Source: JADKIH01 sp031367345 (lineage in GTDB: Bacteria; Bacteroidota; Bacteroidia; AKYH767-A; 2013-40CM-41-45). From it: a stretch of DNA of 9,034 nucleotides. Where the stretch lies: assembly GCA_031367345.1 (NCBI GenBank), contig JANLPR010000008.1, positions 1 to 9,034 of the forward strand, read 5' to 3'. Below are positions 1-6,622 of the stretch, one piece after another. Under the pieces are notes generated by a model. That model was not told the DNA's origin. It made no database searches and saw only the letters and a list, made by a program, of their open reading frames with translations. How positions within the stretch are numbered: the stretch's first letter is position 1; each line of letters starts with the position of its first letter. The position numbers and the translations under genes were made by a program.

Positions 1-3
1 AGT

Positions 4-31
4 AGTAAGTGGTGATTAGTGAGTAAAAAAA
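4..31. repeat. Heptamer block 1 ending in A7
   Basis: Four in-phase 7-base words: AGTAAGT, GGTGATT, AGTGAGT and AAAAAAA, with a partial word before them at the window edge. The same AGTRAGT-like words followed by A7 recur at 117-144 and 5071-5105. An 18-base segment (15-32) is identical to 128-145. The function is unknown. Confidence 0.7.
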
Positions 32-38
32 TGATCGC

Positions 39-112
39 AAAGCAGAATGTTTAGTGAGGCGGAAGAAATAATTTTGATGAGCAACTGTTAATTCCGAACG
101 GCATTCTGCTTT
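39..112. repeat. Inverted-repeat (REP/MITE-like) intergenic element
   Basis: The arms AAAGCAGAATG (39-49) and CATTCTGCTTT (102-112) are exact reverse complements over 11 bases. A shorter inner pair, CGGAA (60-64) and TTCCG (92-96), is nested inside, so the 74-base unit can fold into one long stem with internal loops. It lies between two nearly identical heptamer blocks. No ORF is inside it. It could be a non-autonomous mobile repeat, a REP-type element or a structured RNA; the sequence alone does not decide. Confidence 0.55.
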
Positions 113-116
113 ACTT

Positions 117-144
117 AGTGAGTAGTAATTAGTGAGTAAAAAAA
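117..144. repeat. Heptamer block 2 ending in A7
   Basis: Four in-phase words: AGTGAGT, AGTAATT, AGTGAGT and AAAAAAA. The block has the same design as 4-31 and the left part of the 5071-5182 mosaic. It is followed by TCACTCAC, which can pair with GTGAGT at 132-137. Confidence 0.7.
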
Positions 145-202
145 TCACTCACAGTTGACTTTACATTTTTTTTACTCGCATTGAACCAATTGATTCACCT
201 AC

Positions 203-238
203 GTGCGGCTGAATGAGCTTTCGCTCTAGCCTTCGCAC
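203..238. repeat. Nested hairpin upstream of dxs
   Basis: Three stacked stems share one axis: GTGC (203-206) with GCAC (235-238), GGCT (207-210) with AGCC (228-231), and GAGC (215-218) with GCTC (223-226) closing a TTTC loop. It has no T-run directly after it on either strand, so it does not look like an intrinsic terminator. It is followed by CATTCTGC (241-248) and GAGCGGAAGA (250-259), which resemble pieces of the 39-112 element, suggesting a related or rearranged copy. Confidence 0.5.
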
Positions 239-269
239 AACATTCTGCCGAGCGGAAGACTGCAATAAA

Positions 270-297
270 TGACCCTTGACCTTTGACCCTTGACTTT
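270..297. repeat. TGACYYT heptamer tandem repeat
   Basis: Four consecutive heptamers: TGACCCT, TGACCTT, TGACCCT and TGACTTT, followed by more T. The same word family appears at 5106-5119 inside the convergent-gene mosaic, directly after A7. Confidence 0.8.
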
Positions 298-494
298 TTT
301 CTTCTTCCCAAACGCCCTAAACAGGCGAATGTCTGAGCCATTGCTAGTCACTTTTCGAAATGCATCAGAACAATTTCCGCCCCCCTTTGTTGTCTTGTAG
401 TGAAATCTGCCCAAAAACCAAGTGGAAAAATAAAAAGTAAGGCCAATAAAGCGGTTCTTCAGGTCGTTAAACGCCCTTATAAATCGAATTTTTC

Positions 495-502
495 TATATT
501 TG
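495..502 (+). promoter_or_regulatory. Candidate -7 element of a dxs promoter
   Basis: TATATTTG matches the Bacteroidota -7 pattern TAnnTTTG. No TTTG or TTG is found 17-23 bases upstream, so the match is only half a promoter. If used, transcription would begin near 509 and leave a leader of about ten bases before the ATG at 520, which would exclude the GTG at 400 as the translation start. Confidence 0.35.
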
Positions 503-519
503 TAGATTCAGAAAAACAG

Positions 520-2439
520 ATGGATATTAAGCCCGGTAAGCATTTAAAAAAAATTACATTTCCTGACGACTTGCGAAAGTTTAAGGAGTCGGATCTGCCT
601 CAGATTTCCAAAGAACTACGCGACTATATCATCGATATCGTTTCGGTTAATGGAGGTCATTTTGGTGCTTCTTTAGGAGTTGTTGAACTCACCGTTGCTT
701 TGCATTATGTATTCAATACGCCCGACGATCAGCTCGTGTGGGATGTGGGCCATCAAGCGTATGGTCACAAAATATTAACTGGCCGACGCGATATTTTTTA
801 TACTAACAGAATTTACAAAGGTATAAGTGGTTTTCCTAAAAGAAGCGAAAGTGAATTCGATACGTTTGGTGTAGGACATTCGTCCACTTCTATTTCTGCC
901 GCCTTAGGAATGGCCGTTGCTTCTCGATTAAAAGGTGAAACAAAACGTCAACACATTGCTGTAATTGGCGATGGTGCTATGACTGCCGGATTAGCGTTCG
1001 AAGCGATGAATCATGCCGGCGTAGAAAATTCAAATCTACTCGTAGTGCTCAACGATAATTGTATGAGCATCGATCCGAATGTAGGTGCGTTGAAAGAATA
1101 TTTAACCGACATCACAGTTTCTCATACGTACAATAAAGTAAAAGATGAAGTGTGGAAGTTGCTCGGTAAAATAAGTAAGTTCGGTCCGAACGCTCAAGAA
1201 ATAGCATCCAACATTGAGAATGCTGTAAAGACAACGTTGTTGAAGCAAAGTAATTTATTTGAGTCGCTTCAGTTCAGATATTTTGGTCCGGTCGATGGTC
1301 ATGATGTAAATCGTTTAGTAAAAGTGCTGAACGATTTAAAAGATATTCCGGGACCTAAAATTTTGCATTGCCTTACTGTAAAAGGTAAAGGCTATGAGTT
1401 AGCAGAGAAAGATCAAACCAAATGGCATTCGCCTGGATTGTTCGATAAAATTAGTGGTGAAATTATTAAGCCTGTCAACACTTCTCCACAACCACCGAAG
1501 TACCAAGATGTTTTTGGAAATACAATTGTTGAGCTGGCAGAAAAAAATCCAAAGATCGTTGGTGTTACACCTGCCATGCCTTCGGGTTGTTCATTAAATA
1601 TTATGATGAAGGCAATGCCCGATCGTGCATTTGATGTAGGTATTGCCGAACAACATGCTGTGACATTCTCTGCAGGTATGGCCACTCAAGGCATGATTCC
1701 GTTCTGTAATATTTATTCGTCGTTTATGCAACGTGGCTACGATCAAGTTGTGCATGATGTAGCTTTACAAAAATTGCCGGTTGTATTTTGTTTAGATCGC
1801 GGTGGACTGGCGGGTGCCGATGGAGCAACGCATCACGGGGCTTACGACTTGGCTTATATGCGATGCATTCCTAATATGATTGTTTCTGCTCCGATGAATG
1901 AACAAGAGTTGCGTAATTTAATGTACACTGCACAGCTTCCTGAAACAAATGCGCCATTTTCTATTCGTTACCCAAGAGGAAATGGAGTTATGATAGATTG
2001 GAAAACACCATTCGAGAAAATACAAATTGGACAAGGAAGAAAAGTGAGTGATGGCGAAGAAGTAGCAATACTAACCATAGGTCATCCCGGCAATTTTGCA
2101 GTGAAAGCATGTGAAGAGTTGGAGAAAGAAGGAATTCGTCCGGCGCATTATGACATGCGATTTGTAAAGCCGTTGGACGAAGTAATGCTTCACGAAATTT
2201 TTAGTACGTTTAAAAAAGTAATTACAGTAGAAGACGGTTGTTTGATGGGCGGATTTGGTTCTGCTATAGCAGAGTTTATGCTCGATAATCAATACTCGGC
2301 TCGTGTTACACGCTTAGGAATCCCCGACCGATTTATAGATCATGGCGAGCAAAAAGAATTGTACGACGAATGTCACTTCGATTCGAAAGCTATTAAAAAT
2401 GCTGTTCGTCAATTTATGGATGAGTTGGTTACGGCTTAA
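520..2439 (+). CDS. dxs: 1-deoxy-D-xylulose-5-phosphate synthase
   Basis: A cytosolic thiamin-diphosphate enzyme that condenses pyruvate with glyceraldehyde 3-phosphate to give 1-deoxy-D-xylulose 5-phosphate and CO2. This is the first step of the MEP isoprenoid pathway, and its product also feeds thiamin and pyridoxal synthesis. With the ATG at 520 the protein has 639 residues, within the usual family size. Visible signatures are GGHFGASLG with the conserved His (about 45-53), the diphosphate/Mg motif GDGAMTAG (150-157) with NDN (178-180), GIAEQHA with the catalytic-type Glu (E377), DRGGLAGADGATHHG (426-440) and SIRYPRG (481-487). The frame stays open upstream to a GTG at 400, but those 40 residues are Lys-rich and unlike Dxs, while homology-like sequence begins at MDIKPGKHLKKITFPDDL. 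All expected catalytic features are intact. It is followed by 114 bases before the next gene on the same strand, with no clear terminator between. Confidence 0.95.
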   Translation: MDIKPGKHLKKITFPDDLRKFKESDLPQISKELRDYIIDIVSVNGGHFGASLGVVELTVALHYVFNTPDDQLVWDVGHQAYGHKILTGRRDIFYTNRIYKGISGFPKRSESEFDTFGVGHSSTSISAALGMAVASRLKGETKRQHIAVIGDGAMTAGLAFEAMNHAGVENSNLLVVLNDNCMSIDPNVGALKEYLTDITVSHTYNKVKDEVWKLLGKISKFGPNAQEIASNIENAVKTTLLKQSNLFESLQFRYFGPVDGHDVNRLVKVLNDLKDIPGPKILHCLTVKGKGYELAEKDQTKWHSPGLFDKISGEIIKPVNTSPQPPKYQDVFGNTIVELAEKNPKIVGVTPAMPSGCSLNIMMKAMPDRAFDVGIAEQHAVTFSAGMATQGMIPFCNIYSSFMQRGYDQVVHDVALQKLPVVFCLDRGGLAGADGATHHGAYDLAYMRCIPNMIVSAPMNEQELRNLMYTAQLPETNAPFSIRYPRGNGVMIDWKTPFEKIQIGQGRKVSDGEEVAILTIGHPGNFAVKACEELEKEGIRPAHYDMRFVKPLDEVMLHEIFSTFKKVITVEDGCLMGGFGSAIAEFMLDNQYSARVTRLGIPDRFIDHGEQKELYDECHFDSKAIKNAVRQFMDELVTA

Positions 2440-2493
2440 TTTTTAATTTAAAATAAGTTTTTTTTTGATAATTTGCATTTAAAAATTAATTAG

Positions 2494-2507
2494 GATTACA
2501 TGTAATC
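2494..2507. promoter_or_regulatory. 14-bp perfect palindrome, candidate operator
   Basis: GATTACATGTAATC is an exact palindrome in the dxs to DUF1648-gene spacer, 46 bases before the ATG at 2554. Its size and symmetry suit a dimeric repressor or activator. It overlaps the place where a weak promoter could lie: TTTG at 2472-2475 and TACATGTA at 2497-2504, which is a poor -7 match. No regulator gene is visible in the window. Confidence 0.4.
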
Positions 2508-2553
2508 TCAAATATTATTTTTTTACCTATTTAAACTGCCAATCTAATCTTTA

Positions 2554-3066
2554 ATGAAATCGACTCGTCCTATTCTTGCTCTGAATAGAAATTATTATTT
2601 AATTGTTTTAAATTCAATAGCAGGTTTGATTGTTTTCTCGTTATGGGTTTTCACGATCTTTTCGTATGCTCGACTTCCCAACAGTATTCCTAGCCATTTT
2701 GATATGACTGGAAATGTTGATGGTTATTCATCTAAAGGCATAATTTTTATTTTGCCAATTATCATGACGCTACTATTTATTTTGATGTCGTGGGTTATAA
2801 AATTTCCGCATCGGTTCAATTATCCTTTCGAGATTAATGAATCGAATGCTTTATATCAATACACATTAGCAGTCAAATTAATCACTATTCTTAAGCTTTT
2901 AATTGCAACTGGCTTTGCATTTTCGTTGTTTTCAATGACCAATCTCGATTCAAAGCTAGGTGCAAGCATAAATAGTTATTTTGTTTTGATAATGCTGGTT
3001 TCTCTTGTTCTGCCAATTGTCATTTATCTAATTTTGGCGGCTCGATCGGTAAAGAAATCTAATTGA
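2554..3066 (+). CDS. DUF1648-domain integral membrane protein
   Basis: A 170-residue protein of four predicted membrane helices (about 16-38, 62-82, 104-126 and 141-162) with a Lys-rich cytoplasmic-looking tail. The loop after helix 1 carries the DUF1648 signature (residues 41-61): LP, then IPSHFD, then a Gly, VDGY and SK. DUF1648 also occurs at the N-terminus of SdpI, the Bacillus toxin-immunity membrane protein, but this protein is a stand-alone domain with no sdpR-like regulator or toxin gene nearby, so immunity cannot be claimed. The biochemical role of the family is not established. The ATG at 2554 is the first good start and has no clear ribosome binding site. A 14-bp palindrome just upstream may control it. 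A hairpin with a T-run follows 70 bases after the stop. Confidence 0.85.
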   Translation: MKSTRPILALNRNYYLIVLNSIAGLIVFSLWVFTIFSYARLPNSIPSHFDMTGNVDGYSSKGIIFILPIIMTLLFILMSWVIKFPHRFNYPFEINESNALYQYTLAVKLITILKLLIATGFAFSLFSMTNLDSKLGASINSYFVLIMLVSLVLPIVIYLILAARSVKKSN

Positions 3067-3076
3067 TTTATTGATG

Positions 3077-3092
3077 TGGTTTTGCGAAACCA
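3077..3092. other. Short hairpin with TGCG loop after the DUF1648 gene
   Basis: TGGTTT (3077-3082) and AAACCA (3087-3092) pair perfectly around a TGCG tetraloop, 10 bases after the stop codon. There is no T-run next to it, so it is more likely a 3'-end stabilising hairpin or chance than a terminator. Confidence 0.35.
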
Positions 3093-3135
3093 ATTACACA
3101 AATCATTAGTTTTACCCGAATAAATTTAAAGCTTG

Positions 3136-3182
3136 AAAGTCGATTAAGTTTAATTGCTCAATAGAGTTCAATCGACTTTTTA
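3136..3182 (+). terminator. Long-loop hairpin with T-run (terminator or attenuator)
   Basis: AAAGTCGATT (3136-3145) and AATCGACTTT (3170-3179) form a perfect 10-bp stem with a 24-base loop, followed by T to 3181. This fits an intrinsic terminator for the upstream DUF1648 gene. It ends only 27 bases before the TTG start of the next gene, leaving too little room for a separate complete promoter, so an attenuator or leader hairpin is an alternative. Confidence 0.6.
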
Positions 3183-3208
3183 TTTCCATACTCGAAAAAA
3201 CAGTATCA

Positions 3209-5065
3209 TTGAAAAAAACGTTCGCTCATTATTTTAAGATTGCCATTTTTTACGCGATCTTTTTTTTGGTTTGGCGTGCTATTTTTTTACTTGTCAATTT
3301 TCCTGAAGATAATTCTGTCTCATTTAAAGAAGCACTTCCGGCCTTTTGGTTCGGATTAAGAATGGATCTGTCAATTGCAGGATATATTTTATTGTCATCC
3401 CTATTTTTTAATTTGATCTATTTCTTTTTTCCGAAAAGAATAATCGCACTCATCGATTTTATCGTCCAGTGTTTTGCGCTCATCATTGTTTTTTTAGTTG
3501 TAGCAGGAAACGTTGCTTTGTATCACTTTTGGAATTCGATGATCAATTTTAGAGCCGTTAGTTATTTAGCCGATCCGGAAGAAATATTTACATCGCTCTC
3601 CGGAATGCAGTCGTTCGGGTTAATCGCCGGATTGATACTATCAATTGGAACTGCGATTTTTATTTTTAAGAAATGGTTTTATATTTCGTTTGAAGAAACT
3701 AAAGATAAATTTATTCCTAAAATTGCTTCATGGGTTATTTCCGTTGGATTGGTAATAATAGGAATACGAGGAGGAGTTCAAATGCTTCCGATGAATGAAA
3801 GTTTGGTTTACTATTCTAAAAATAATTTCTTAAATCAGTCGGCCATAAATCCGGCATGGCATCTTACATACGATATTTATACTGCCGGCATCTCTACAGA
3901 GAATCCGTTTAGAAGAGTTGATAAAGGAATTTGTGTTCCGCTAATGCAGAAGTTGCAGGAAGTTTCGTTTGAAAAATTTCCACTTATACTTTCAAACCAT
4001 CAGCCGAATATTGTAATTATCATTCTTGAGAGTTATACCGCCGATGTAGTTGCGTCGTTGGGAGGTGATAAACGTACAGATCCGAATTTGGAAAAATTAA
4101 TTTCGGAAGGAATACTATTCGACTCCATTTTTGCAAGCGGAACAAGAACGGATCAGGGCATTGTTTCAGTTTTGAATGGTTGGCCGGCTACACCGTATCA
4201 TTCTATAATGCGCAGTAGTGAAAAGTCGAAGCGATTGCCTTCGCTAGTGAAGACGTTAGCGTTCAGCAATTATTCCACTTCATTTTACTATGGAGGTGAA
4301 AGTAATTTCTCTAATCTCGATGCGTATTGTGTTACACAAAATTTTAATCGGATAATAAGTAAAAATAATTTCGATGAGAAATTGGGTAGCAGTCGTTGGG
4401 GAGTGGCCGACGAATTTTTATTTGCCAAACATTTGGAGGATATGAAAAATGAAAGTCAGCCATTTTTCTCTACGCTGATGACGTTAAGTAATCACGAGCC
4501 GTTTGATGTGCCTGGCGCTAAAAGAATAGAAGGTACAAGTGAATCTGATATGTTCAGGAATAGTGCTGCATACACCGATGCATGTCTCGGTGATTATTTG
4601 AAAGCTGCTAAAGAGCAGCCATGGTATAAGAATACATTATTTGTAATTGTTGCCGATCATGGTCATCGCTTACCAGAGAAACGATTGGTGTTAGAGCCTA
4701 ACAGTCGACATATACCTCTGGTCTTTTTTGGAGATGTTATTAAACCCGAATTTAGGGGAATGAGAGTTCACCTTGCAGGAGGGCATCATGATATTCCATC
4801 CACGATCTTATCGCAAATGGCTATTAATACGTCGGCATATACGTGGAGTAAAAATTTGCTCAATCCATTTTCTTCGAATTTTTCTTTTTATCAATTTGAA
4901 GAAACCGTTGGCTTTATAGAAAATAAAAAATGGATGGTGTATTCGTATAATTTGAATAAGATTATAAATCATTCGCACCCTCTTACAGAATCAGAGCTGG
5001 CAAGTTTAAAACTGAATGGTGAATGCTATCTCCAATCACTCTATGGACAGTATCAGAGGTACTAA
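3209..5065 (+). CDS. LTA-synthase-like membrane phosphotransferase or sulfatase-family enzyme
   Basis: A 618-residue inner-membrane protein: five predicted helices (about 10-30, 48-74, 78-105, 133-153 and 171-190), then a large extracytoplasmic alkaline-phosphatase-superfamily domain (about 265-540). This is the plan of LtaS-type enzymes. The expected metal and active-site positions are present: E274 in ILESYT, the nucleophile-type T314 in GTRTDQG, H429 in SNHEPF, D483/H484 in VADHGH, and H526/H527 in AGGHHD. Family members move or hydrolyse phosphoglycerol or similar groups on lipids and glycans. Because Gram-negative Bacteroidota are not known to make lipoteichoic acid, the substrate here is open: perhaps a membrane phospholipid head group or a surface glycan. 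The start is TTG at 3209; no ATG occurs between the preceding hairpin and it, and the next Met lies beyond the first helix. The gene converges with accC. Confidence 0.85.
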   Translation: MKKTFAHYFKIAIFYAIFFLVWRAIFLLVNFPEDNSVSFKEALPAFWFGLRMDLSIAGYILLSSLFFNLIYFFFPKRIIALIDFIVQCFALIIVFLVVAGNVALYHFWNSMINFRAVSYLADPEEIFTSLSGMQSFGLIAGLILSIGTAIFIFKKWFYISFEETKDKFIPKIASWVISVGLVIIGIRGGVQMLPMNESLVYYSKNNFLNQSAINPAWHLTYDIYTAGISTENPFRRVDKGICVPLMQKLQEVSFEKFPLILSNHQPNIVIIILESYTADVVASLGGDKRTDPNLEKLISEGILFDSIFASGTRTDQGIVSVLNGWPATPYHSIMRSSEKSKRLPSLVKTLAFSNYSTSFYYGGESNFSNLDAYCVTQNFNRIISKNNFDEKLGSSRWGVADEFLFAKHLEDMKNESQPFFSTLMTLSNHEPFDVPGAKRIEGTSESDMFRNSAAYTDACLGDYLKAAKEQPWYKNTLFVIVADHGHRLPEKRLVLEPNSRHIPLVFFGDVIKPEFRGMRVHLAGGHHDIPSTILSQMAINTSAYTWSKNLLNPFSSNFSFYQFEETVGFIENKKWMVYSYNLNKIINHSHPLTESELASLKLNGECYLQSLYGQYQRY

Positions 5066-5070
5066 TCTTA

Positions 5071-5182
5071 AGTGAGTGGTAAGTAGTAAGTAGTAAGTAA
5101 AAAAATGACTTTTGACCTAATTCTTCATTAATCATTCTTCATTAATCATTCTTCATTACTAATTCTTCATTCTTCATTAAAG
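5071..5182. repeat. Phase-locked mosaic of 16 heptamers between convergent genes
   Basis: From 5071 to 5182 the sequence divides without any slip into sixteen 7-base words: AGTGAGT, GGTAAGT, AGTAAGT twice, AAAAAAA, TGACTTT, TGACCTA, then alternation of ATTCTTC (5120, 5134, 5148, 5162, 5169) with ATTAATC (5127, 5141) and the variants ATTACTA (5155) and ATTAAAG (5176). It fills nearly all the space between the stop codons at 5065 and 5184. No hairpin terminator is visible for either gene here. The words match those upstream of dxs. Confidence 0.85.
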
Positions 5183-5183
5183 C

Positions 5184-6524
5184 CTATTCTTCCAACACAA
5201 AACTTTCCATAAACTTAGTCGTGTAATTTCCTTTGCGGAAATCTTCGTTACGCATAAGTTGTTGGTGAAAAGGAATCGTTGTTTTAACTCCTTCAATTAC
5301 GAATTCGCTCAATGCTCTTTCCATCGTGTTAATAGCTTCTTCGCGTGACTGAGCAACGGTAATAAGTTTAGCAATCATCGAATCATAGTTTGCAGGAATA
5401 ATATAACCCGCATAAATATGCGAATCTACTCGTACACCATGACCTCCCGGAACGTGAAGCGTACTGATTTTTCCCGGACAAGGTCTAAAATTATTGTAAG
5501 GATCTTCGGCGTTTATTCTGCATTCAATAGCATGTAAACTTGGGAAATAATTTTTTCCTGAAATTGGCATTCCCGCTGCTATCTTTATTTGTTCTTTGAT
5601 AAGATCGTAATTAATTACTTCTTCTGTAATCGGATGTTCTACCTGAATACGCGTATTCATTTCCATAAAGTAAAACTTCCGGTGTTTGTCTACCAAAAAT
5701 TCAACTGTACCCACACCTTCATAGCGTACAGCAAGAGCGGCTTTTATAGCAGCTTCTCCCATTTCATCACGAAGTTCGTTCGTCATAAATGGCGACGGCG
5801 TTTCTTCAATTAATTTTTGGTGACGACGTTGAATAGAACAATCGCGCTCACTCAAATGACACGCTTTTCCATATTGATCGCCTGCAATTTGTATTTCTAT
5901 GTGACGAGGTTCTTCAATATATTTTTCAAGATACATGCCATCGTTTCCGAAAGCAGCTCCTGCTTCTTGTCGAGCAGAGGCCCAAAGTGTATCGAACTCT
6001 TCCGGCTTCCAAACAATACGCATTCCTCTTCCACCACCACCTGCAGTTGCTTTCAGAATTACAGGGTAACCAATCGACTTTGCCGTTTTTAATCCTTCTT
6101 TCAAATCAGTTAAAAGTCCTTCGCTTCCCGGAATAGTAGGAACGCCGGCTTTCTTCATTGTGTTTTTTGCATTCGATTTATCGCCCATCTGATCAATTTG
6201 ATCTGGCGTTGCACCTATGAATTTAATTCCATGCTCTGCACAGATTGCGCTGAACTTAGAATTTTCAGAAAGAAAACCATAACCCGGATGAATAGCGTCT
6301 GCATTAGTGATTTCAGCAGCAGCGATAATACTTGGTATGTTCAAATAAGAATCTTTACTCGGAGGAGGACCAATACAAACAGCTTCGTCCGCAAAACGAA
6401 CATGCAAACTATCTTTATCGGCTGTACTGTAAACAGCAACTGTATTTATTCCCATCTCTTTACAAGTACGAATTATACGTAAAGCGATTTCTCCACGATT
6501 GGCAATTAATATTTTCTTAAACAT
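5184..6524 (-). CDS. accC: Acetyl-CoA carboxylase, biotin carboxylase subunit
   Basis: ATP-grasp enzyme that carboxylates the biotin on AccB using bicarbonate and ATP, the first half-reaction of malonyl-CoA synthesis. Its 446 residues are close to the length of E. coli AccC. Domains in order are the N-terminal biotin-carboxylase domain (1-110, starting KKILIANRGEIA), the ATP-grasp domain (about 115-320) with K116, K158 and the Gly-rich loop GGGGRG (162-167), and the C-terminal domain (about 330-440). Metal and catalytic residues are present: E275, E288 and the RIQVEH block (R292, Q294, V295, E296), plus R336 in ECRINAE. It starts 98 bases after the accB stop with no terminator or promoter motif seen between, so the two genes are probably cotranscribed. 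A full carboxylase also needs AccA and AccD or an equivalent carboxyltransferase, not encoded here. Its stop codon abuts the heptamer mosaic. Confidence 0.96.
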   Translation of the reverse strand: MFKKILIANRGEIALRIIRTCKEMGINTVAVYSTADKDSLHVRFADEAVCIGPPPSKDSYLNIPSIIAAAEITNADAIHPGYGFLSENSKFSAICAEHGIKFIGATPDQIDQMGDKSNAKNTMKKAGVPTIPGSEGLLTDLKEGLKTAKSIGYPVILKATAGGGGRGMRIVWKPEEFDTLWASARQEAGAAFGNDGMYLEKYIEEPRHIEIQIAGDQYGKACHLSERDCSIQRRHQKLIEETPSPFMTNELRDEMGEAAIKAALAVRYEGVGTVEFLVDKHRKFYFMEMNTRIQVEHPITEEVINYDLIKEQIKIAAGMPISGKNYFPSLHAIECRINAEDPYNNFRPCPGKISTLHVPGGHGVRVDSHIYAGYIIPANYDSMIAKLITVAQSREEAINTMERALSEFVIEGVKTTIPFHQQLMRNEDFRKGNYTTKFMESFVLEE

Positions 6525-6622
6525 TGCGTTGAGTCAGATTAAAGAGAGAAAACGATTTGCAATAAAAACGAAACGCAGTTCAACTCTTTTTTGAGAATGA
6601 TTCAATTAGATTTTTTTGGTGA

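Larger units (their letters stand above)
1..519. other. Repeat-rich intergenic region upstream of dxs
   Basis: No convincing gene lies here. From left to right the region holds a heptamer block ending in seven A (4-31), an 11-bp inverted repeat pair (39-49 and 102-112), a second heptamer block ending in seven A (117-144), a near-palindrome (182-197), a nested hairpin (203-238), four TGACYYT heptamers (270-297) and a more G+C-rich stretch (about 305-415). Positions 400-519 are open in the dxs frame but do not resemble Dxs and probably form its leader. The left part carries no family-level signal that would name the upstream neighbour. Confidence 0.7.

Noticed and set aside
400..519. N-terminal extension of Dxs from GTG 400
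   Set aside because: It does not resemble Dxs, contains a -7 promoter match, and the usual family N-terminus begins at 520.
1413..2292. Minus-strand ORFs of 73 and 90 codons inside dxs
   Set aside because: They overlap intact Dxs coding sequence in the opposite frame and have no recognisable domain.
2441..2466. Intrinsic terminator after dxs (TTTTAA/TTAAAA followed by nine T)
   Set aside because: The stem is A/T only and its loop would be about one base, so it cannot form a stable hairpin.
5117..5182. CRISPR-like array
   Set aside because: The repeats are 7-base words with no spacers between them and no cas genes nearby; this is a tandem mosaic.
5589..6520. Several plus-strand ORFs of 62-94 codons inside accC
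   Set aside because: They lie wholly antisense to a strongly conserved accC frame and have no family-like sequence.
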